A DNA stretch of 64,000 bases. It comes from an uncultured Aquimarina sp. (GTDB lineage Bacteria > Bacteroidota > Bacteroidia > Flavobacteriales > Flavobacteriaceae). The position numbers were made by a program, and so were the translations under genes. Below the pieces are notes generated by a model, which worked only from the letters and a program-made list of their open reading frames with translations, searched no databases and had not been told where the DNA came from. Shown piece by piece: positions 59,470-64,000 of this stretch. Position 1 is the first letter of the stretch. Each line of letters opens with the position of its first letter. Location: NCBI GenBank assembly GCA_947499005.1, contig CANMML010000003.1, positions 62,001 through 126,000 on the forward strand, written 5' to 3'.

Positions 59470-59745
59470 ATGAATGCATTAGCCATCGAAAAAGAGGTAG
59501 TGAACAACCTACGCTTTCCTGAAGAAGATGTTTTAGAAACACGCGAAGATCAACAAAGACGAAGACAAGCTTTACGTAGAGCTTCAATCCTTGGAAATAT
59601 TGATCGCACGAAAATGCGAATCAAGTTTAAGGATAGTGAAGGTTTAAAAGTGGTGAATACTACTATTTGGGCGGTTACACCTAACTATGTAATTCTAAAA
59701 GGAGCAAGGCTATTGCCTTTACATCGTATTGTAAGTGCTCAATAA
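59470..59745 (+). CDS. Small conserved protein of unknown function
   Basis: The 91-residue soluble protein has a helical, Arg-rich N-terminal half (DVLETREDQQRRRQALRRAS) and a beta-rich C-terminal half (MRIKFKDSEGLKVVNTTIWA, then VTPNYVILKGARLLPLHRIV). The pattern recalls small flavobacterial proteins with a WAVT...LK...I/LPxHRI ending that lack an assigned function. No signal peptide or membrane segment exists. It has its own terminator and is divergent from radA. It may bind RNA or DNA given the basic N-terminus, but that is a guess. Confidence 0.78.
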   Translation: MNALAIEKEVVNNLRFPEEDVLETREDQQRRRQALRRASILGNIDRTKMRIKFKDSEGLKVVNTTIWAVTPNYVILKGARLLPLHRIVSAQ

Positions 59746-59771
59746 ATAGACGAGTTTAAAATTATGATATT

Positions 59772-59810
59772 AAAAAAGCATTACTTGAAATGAACAAGTA
59801 ATGCTTTTTT
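59772..59810 (+). terminator. Rho-independent terminator after the small conserved gene
   Basis: A 16-bp stem (AAAAAAGCATTACTTG at 59772-59787 with CAAGTAATGCTTTTTT at 59795-59810) has a 7-base loop and ends in a T run. It lies 27 bases after the stop. Confidence 0.92.
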
Positions 59811-59884
59811 GATTTAGGTATATCTGTAATAGCAACTATGTTCAAGCGGGAAAGCTTTAGAATGATCATTAGTCTAAATTTACC

Positions 59885-59992
59885 GTCACACCCGAGAAGT
59901 CGGGTGTCTCCTTAAAGAAAAGGTGGTTTTCAGTTTTACCTTATTGATTTACAATTTTTTCAATCCCAAGACCTATCAGGATCAGGAGTGAC
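59885..59992. repeat. Double-hairpin intergenic element, copy 5
   Basis: GTCA...TGAC ends enclose a left hairpin (CACCCGA/TCGGGTG) ending in TCTCC, a longer spacer of about 55 bases, and a weak right hairpin (CCTATCAGGATCAGG region) preceding AGTGACG. At 108 bases it is the longest copy. It lies between convergent genes, near the haao stop. Confidence 0.6.
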
Positions 59993-60010
59993 GTATAAGT
60001 TCACCCATTA

Positions 60011-60544
60011 CTATCTAGTAAATCGTTTATCTACAGGCATTTTTTTACCGCAATTATCACAAGACAATAACTCGTTATTACCGTAAAAGTCTTGAAAGTG
60101 TTTTAAGAAATCAACTTCTATATTATTGAGCTTAAAATAGACTTCATGCAGTTTATGGTTACAACTATCACAAAACCATAATAGGCCATCGTCGGCAGGT
60201 AAATCTTTTCGTTTGCGCTCGATTACTAAACCAATAGAGCCTTCGTGGCGTACTGGGGAATGTGGAACTTTTGCAGGGTGCAAGTACATATCTCCAGGGC
60301 CTAATTTCATAGTGCGCTTTTGTCCATCTTCCTGAATATGCACTTCGATATTCCCTTCTAATTGGTAGAATAATTCTTCCGTTTCGTTGTAGTGATAATC
60401 TTTTCTGGCATTAGGGCCAGCAACGACCATAACGATATAATCGCCCGATTCTACATACAGATTTTTATTACCTACAGGAGGTTTTAGCAAGTCTCTATTT
60501 TCATCTAACCATGCATTTAAATTGAAAGGTCCTTTGATAGCCAT
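60011..60544 (-). CDS. nbaC: 3-hydroxyanthranilate 3,4-dioxygenase
   Basis: The 177-residue cupin enzyme cleaves 3-hydroxyanthranilate to an intermediate that cyclises to quinolinate, the precursor of NAD in the kynurenine route. Metal-site residues are visible in ARKDYHYNETEELFYQLEG (His and Glu) and YLHPAKVPHSPVRHEGSIG (His). The bacterial-type C-terminal rubredoxin-like iron site has two CxxC pairs, WFCDSCNHKL and LSCDNCGKKM. Length is typical. Other kynurenine-pathway genes are not in the window. A HigBA-type pair lies upstream, 24 bases away, on the same strand. Confidence 0.95.
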   Translation of the reverse strand: MAIKGPFNLNAWLDENRDLLKPPVGNKNLYVESGDYIVMVVAGPNARKDYHYNETEELFYQLEGNIEVHIQEDGQKRTMKLGPGDMYLHPAKVPHSPVRHEGSIGLVIERKRKDLPADDGLLWFCDSCNHKLHEVYFKLNNIEVDFLKHFQDFYGNNELLSCDNCGKKMPVDKRFTR

Positions 60545-60568
60545 GTGTGTTTCTTTTAAAGTAATTTA

Positions 60569-60856
60569 CTATATGTAAAGGGTTAAGTTTAATTTTGCTC
60601 CAAGAGCATTAAAGATCTTCATAACAGTCTCGAAAGTAACATTTCCAGTGCTATTTTCCAGCCTAGAGATTTGTGATTTTTTGACACCGACTAAATCTCC
60701 CAATTGTTCCTGAGTTAATTTTCTTTTTTTACGTGCTGTCCTGATCATATCCCCAATGATTTCAATTTTTAATTCAAATTCATACTCATCTCTTTCTTTT
60801 GTTCCTTTTTTACCTATAAGGATATTTTCAGTTTCATTTAAAGTATAGCTTTTCAT
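60569..60856 (-). CDS. HigA-like antitoxin, XRE-family DNA-binding protein
   Basis: The 95-residue protein has a helix-turn-helix of the XRE type: IGDMIRTARKKRKLTQEQLG followed by DLVGVKKSQISRLENSTGNV. The charged N-terminal segment (NILIGKKGTKERDEYEFELK) could wrap the toxin. It overlaps the upstream toxin gene by 4 bases, the toxin-first order typical of higBA modules. It would neutralise the toxin and repress the operon. No operator was identified. Confidence 0.88.
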   Translation of the reverse strand: MKSYTLNETENILIGKKGTKERDEYEFELKIEIIGDMIRTARKKRKLTQEQLGDLVGVKKSQISRLENSTGNVTFETVMKIFNALGAKLNLTLYI

Positions 60857-61194
60857 TTTTTTCTTGCTTTTAAATATTGATCTCTTAATACTTCCGCTTT
60901 TTGAATTTCTTTTCTATCTACTTTAGATGTTTTTTTTATAATCCCATGTGTAGCAATAACAAGTGTTTCTATTTCATTTTCTTTATCCCAAAAGGCCAAT
61001 AGTCGGTATTGAACTCCAGAATATAATGTCCTAAACTCCCAGATATTTCCAGATAACTTTTTAAAAAATTTTATATCTGGATGCTGTTCAGCTCTTCTTA
61101 TATTTTGAAGTATTTTATTTCTCGATTTTTGATCTTGCTTTTCTATGAATTCGAAAGCTTCTTTCAATAAAATGGTCTTAAATCTTTTAAGCAT
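60853..61194 (-). CDS. HigB-like toxin, RelE/ParE superfamily
   Basis: The 113-residue basic protein matches HigB-type mRNA interferases: LKEAFEFIEKQDQKSRNKIL at the N-terminus, then DIKFFKKLSGNIWEFRTLYS and GVQYRLLAFWDKENEIETLV, and a C-terminal HGIIKKTSKVDRKEIQKAEV. The pattern IWEFRT...YRLLAFW is characteristic. Members cleave mRNA on the ribosome; the antitoxin gene follows with a 4-base overlap. It lies between a secreted nuclease-fold gene and the 3-hydroxyanthranilate dioxygenase gene. Confidence 0.87.
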   Translation of the reverse strand: MLKRFKTILLKEAFEFIEKQDQKSRNKILQNIRRAEQHPDIKFFKKLSGNIWEFRTLYSGVQYRLLAFWDKENEIETLVIATHGIIKKTSKVDRKEIQKAEVLRDQYLKARKK

Positions 61195-61243
61195 GATAAA
61201 TATATGAAAGTTTCGTTAAATGTAAACTTTTGTATTTCTGTTT

Positions 61244-62308
61244 TTATAAATCCTTCGTGGAATTGTCCCGAGGTAGTTTATTATTAGAAGCTTTACCCAA
61301 AAACACATAAACGGGAAAGTGGTCACTATAACCAAATTCATTTCCTGCATTTCGCTTAGGATACCCTTTGTATTTTCCTTTTTTATTCTGAATAAATGAA
61401 GGCTTGAAAATGGATGATTTTAAATATTTCCATCCTAAATTGTCCGTTAGAGAGTTCGATAATATAATTTGATCGAACAAGTACCATTTATCTCTATAGC
61501 CAAGTGAACCTTGCCCTTTTTCGAATTTAGATTCATAAGGATTGTACAAGTAATTGCGATTGTTGGTTTTTACAAAGGGCTCAGTTTTCAATATTTGTTT
61601 GAAAGCTTTATCGTTGGGGTTATCATTAAAGTCTCCCATAATTACGATGTTGGCTTTATGATCAATTCGATATAAGCTATCTGTAATTTTTTGAGTTAAT
61701 TGAGATGCCTTTATACGTTTAGCTTCACTCCGTTTTGCACCACCTCTTCTCGATGGCCAATGATTGATGATGAAATGGATTTTTTCTTGATCGATGATTC
61801 CAGATACACAAAGTTGATCACGAGTCCAAATAGGATTATTGTCAAGGTCTTTTAATGAAAGAAAATGCTTTTTTGCCTGTATTAAATGAAATCGATCTCT
61901 TCTAAATAACATCCCAACATCAATACCTCTTCGGTCGGGACTATCGAAATGAGCAATTTCGTAATCGTAAGGCTTTAGTAATGGGTGATCGATAAGCTTT
62001 TCTAGTACTTTTTTATTTTCTATTTCGGCAATGCCTATAATACTAGGGGCTTCACCTAATTCTTTTAATCCAATTTTTGAAATCACAACGGCTAAGTTTT
62101 CGATTTTCGCTTCCAATTTTTCAATAGTCCAATGATATCTCCCGTTAGGCGTATAAGCTTCATCTAAAGTGTTAACATCGTCTTCCGTATCAAATAGATT
62201 CTCCAAATTATAAAAAGCAATACTGATTACTTTCAGTGGATTTTTAGTTTTCTGGCTGTTCGCATTAAAAGTGCTTAAAAACATAAGTAATACGGCTATA
62301 TATTTCAT
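61244..62308 (-). CDS. Secreted endonuclease/exonuclease/phosphatase family protein
   Basis: The 354-residue protein has a signal peptide (MKYIAVLLMFLSTFNANSQ). The EEP fold is seen in SIAFYNLENLFDTEDDVNTL at the start, IIGIAEIENKKVLEKLI (metal-binding Glu), FIINHWPSRRGGAKRSEAKR, VIMGDFNDNPNDKAFKQILK and NEFGYSDHFPVYVFLG (terminal catalytic Asp-His). It could be a nuclease or a phosphodiesterase acting outside the cytoplasm; the family also includes extracellular DNases. The TonB-dependent receptor gene starts 48 bases from its start on the other strand. Confidence 0.87.
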   Translation of the reverse strand: MKYIAVLLMFLSTFNANSQKTKNPLKVISIAFYNLENLFDTEDDVNTLDEAYTPNGRYHWTIEKLEAKIENLAVVISKIGLKELGEAPSIIGIAEIENKKVLEKLIDHPLLKPYDYEIAHFDSPDRRGIDVGMLFRRDRFHLIQAKKHFLSLKDLDNNPIWTRDQLCVSGIIDQEKIHFIINHWPSRRGGAKRSEAKRIKASQLTQKITDSLYRIDHKANIVIMGDFNDNPNDKAFKQILKTEPFVKTNNRNYLYNPYESKFEKGQGSLGYRDKWYLFDQIILSNSLTDNLGWKYLKSSIFKPSFIQNKKGKYKGYPKRNAGNEFGYSDHFPVYVFLGKASNNKLPRDNSTKDL

Positions 62309-62356
62309 GATCTAAATTATTTAACGGTTTAAATATAAATATTTTATATTAGCGAT

Positions 62357-64000
62357 ATGTTTTTTAAATGTATAAGCATACTGTTATTTTTTAATTGTAC
62401 TATTTGTTTTGGTCAAGAGGTGCGAGTATTATTCTCATTAAAAGATGAAAAGAAGCTATCTTTTATAGAAAATGCTCAAGTCGATGTTGAAAACGTCAAT
62501 ACCCATACTGATGAAGCTTCGAGAGGGAATTATGTGCTTACAGGAGCATTTACTATTGGTCGATATATACTAAAAATTAAGCATCAAGATTATGAACAAT
62601 TAAGAGTAACGATTGATGTGGTAAAAATCACTCAAGAAATAATTGTAGGTCAATTATTGATGCAGCCAATATCGAGTGTTGTAAATAGTGAATTCGCTCT
62701 GATAAATAATTTAGATGAATTATTAAATGAAGATGAAGACCAACAAAATCAAACTCTTCTAAGTGCTGGGAAAGATCAATTTTGGAATAGTGTCGCATTT
62801 CAATGGCGCGGAGCTTTTTTTAGACCAAGAGGGTTAGGGAGTGAAGAAAATTCGATTCTTATCAATGGTGTAAAACTTAATAGTTTTAGAAATGGGAGAT
62901 TTACTTGGGGAAGCATTTATGGGTTAAATGCGATGTTACGGAGTCAAGAAACTACCTTATATATGAATGCGAATCCTTATGATTTTGGAGGAATACAAGG
63001 AGTCAATGCATTTCAATTTGAGGCAAATCGATTTAAAAAAGGAGGATATGTTTCCTTATCAAATACAAATAGCACTTACCAAGGGCGAATCATTGCAAAT
63101 TATCATACGGGAGTTACTAAAAAAGGTTGGGCGTTTAGTGGTTTGTTATCTGGTAGCTATGGTACAGAAGGCTATATCGAAGGAACGAATTTCAAGCATG
63201 CAGGTGGTTTATTAAGTGTTTATAAAGAACTATCGAAGTCCCATCAATTGAACTTTACAGCCTATTTTACTCCAAATAGTAGAGGTAGAAATACCGCCTT
63301 AACAGATGAAGTGATTCGATTAAAGGGTCGTCAATACAATCCCTTTTGGGGGAAACAAGAAGGACGTATTCGAAATAGTAGAGTTAGGACTATTTCGGCA
63401 CCTAGTATTTCATTGTCACATTCTTGGCAACCGAGTCGGAATATGGAAATTCAGCATACTGTTTTTTATCAACGAGCGAGAACGGGAAGTTCTAGGATCG
63501 AATTTAATGGTAAGCGTCTTTCCTTAGATGGTCAAAGTTTTATTGGAGCGTCACAAAATCCAGATCCTACCTATTATCAACGTTTGCCAAGTTTTTATCT
63601 TCAAGAAGGAGATGAGGATTTTGAAAAGGCCTTTTTAGCGCAACGATTTTTTGAAAATGATGGGCAGTTAAATTGGGAGAGTCTTTATCAAAGAAATCAA
63701 GAAGGCTCTAACTCGGCTTATATTCTATACAGTGATGTAAACGAAGACAACTTATTTGCGATACAGTCTTTGGGGCAACTACAATTAGGGGATAAAGTTT
63801 CTCTACAGTATAAATTGGCTTACCAACATTTAACAAGTGAAAATTACGCTCAAGTAGATGACCTTTTAGGAGGCAATGGTTTTTTAGATATCGATGCTTT
63901 CGAAACAGGAGATAAAGCACAAAGTAACCTTCAACAACCCAATAGAATTGTTGGAGTAGATGATATTTTTAGATATCACTACAAGCTAAATGCAAATAGA
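62357..64000 (+). CDS. TonB-dependent receptor (3' end beyond window)
   Basis: The frame runs from ATG 62357 to the window end, giving 548 residues; the C-terminus is missing. The signal peptide is MFFKCISILLFFNCTICFGQ. A carboxypeptidase-regulatory-like beta domain follows (VLFSLKDEKKLSFIENAQVD, GRYILKIKHQDYEQLRV), and then a plug and barrel region: FQWRGAFFRPRGLGSEENSI, LINGVKLNSFRNGRFTWGSI, NPYDFGGIQGVNAF, and later barrel strands. This is the usual layout of Bacteroidota outer-membrane TonB-dependent transporters. No SusD-like partner is visible before the edge, and the substrate cannot be told. It diverges from the endonuclease-fold gene. Confidence 0.85.
   Translation, partial: MFFKCISILLFFNCTICFGQEVRVLFSLKDEKKLSFIENAQVDVENVNTHTDEASRGNYVLTGAFTIGRYILKIKHQDYEQLRVTIDVVKITQEIIVGQLLMQPISSVVNSEFALINNLDELLNEDEDQQNQTLLSAGKDQFWNSVAFQWRGAFFRPRGLGSEENSILINGVKLNSFRNGRFTWGSIYGLNAMLRSQETTLYMNANPYDFGGIQGVNAFQFEANRFKKGGYVSLSNTNSTYQGRIIANYHTGVTKKGWAFSGLLSGSYGTEGYIEGTNFKHAGGLLSVYKELSKSHQLNFTAYFTPNSRGRNTALTDEVIRLKGRQYNPFWGKQEGRIRNSRVRTISAPSISLSHSWQPSRNMEIQHTVFYQRARTGSSRIEFNGKRLSLDGQSFIGASQNPDPTYYQRLPSFYLQEGDEDFEKAFLAQRFFENDGQLNWESLYQRNQEGSNSAYILYSDVNEDNLFAIQSLGQLQLGDKVSLQYKLAYQHLTSENYAQVDDLLGGNGFLDIDAFETGDKAQSNLQQPNRIVGVDDIFRYHYKLNANR

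Overview
The window is a stretch of AT-rich chromosome from a member of the Bacteroidota, most probably family Flavobacteriaceae; the genus cannot be fixed by eye. The evidence is taxon-typical genes (a DUF4175 protein, a BspA-like leucine-rich protein with a type IX secretion C-terminus, a Bacteroidota-type TssD, a TonB-dependent receptor), flavobacterial -7 boxes of the form TAnnTTTG instead of E. coli-like promoters, and the lack of clear Shine-Dalgarno sequences.

Layout. 1-13.6 kb: a 3'-truncated DUF4175 gene, gltX, an SPFH protein, a GNAT acetyltransferase, the secreted leucine-rich protein, a convergent pair of envelope-modifying enzymes (acyltransferase and phosphoethanolamine transferase), glnS and folB. 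13.8-19 kb: tRNA-Cys, an 890 bp non-coding stretch with hairpins and a MITE-like element, two tandem secreted PilJ-type sensor-domain proteins and rnr. 19.3-19.9 kb: a gene-free AT-rich interval with clustered DnaA-box-like nonamers, a candidate replication origin, followed by rpiB, an ankyrin-protein remnant, mscL, alr, tdk, rsmI, a frameshifted AlbA_2/ATPase gene, a glycosyltransferase, a uracil-DNA-glycosylase-like gene, an alpha/beta hydrolase and recJ (with a heptamer tandem repeat in front).

31.2-37.6 kb is the most striking part: an NAD/ADP-ribose island. A Nudix-type regulator (NrtR family) is followed by an overlapping five-gene unit (nucleoside deoxyribosyltransferase-like protein, ADP-ribosylglycohydrolase, NADAR protein, KptA RNA 2'-phosphotransferase, metallophosphoesterase) and by a NAMPT-family gene with a PRPP-synthetase-like gene. 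The regulator gene and both units are each preceded by the same inverted repeat, TGCGT-N7-ACGC, overlapping a TAnnTTTG box. I infer one regulon that strips ADP-ribose from macromolecules and rebuilds NAD; it may resemble the phage NARP1 route.

37.6-51.3 kb: two putative 2-oxoglutarate oxygenases, a cation/proton antiporter, a subtilase, an AlkB-like protein, an M1 peptidase, rnpA with an S41 protease, an aldo/keto reductase and an alpha/beta hydrolase lipoprotein. 51.5-56.9 kb: an orphan type VI secretion cassette (extended TssD, a LysM/NlpC-P60-like putative effector, four lipoprotein genes and two decayed genes). 57-64 kb: lpxH, radA, a small conserved protein, 3-hydroxyanthranilate dioxygenase, a HigBA-type toxin-antitoxin pair, a secreted endonuclease/exonuclease/phosphatase-fold protein and the start of a TonB-dependent receptor.

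Several intergenic regions carry dispersed palindromic elements, including five copies of a double-hairpin element whose arms differ in sequence but stay palindromic. All calls come from reading the sequence and translations; no database search was run.
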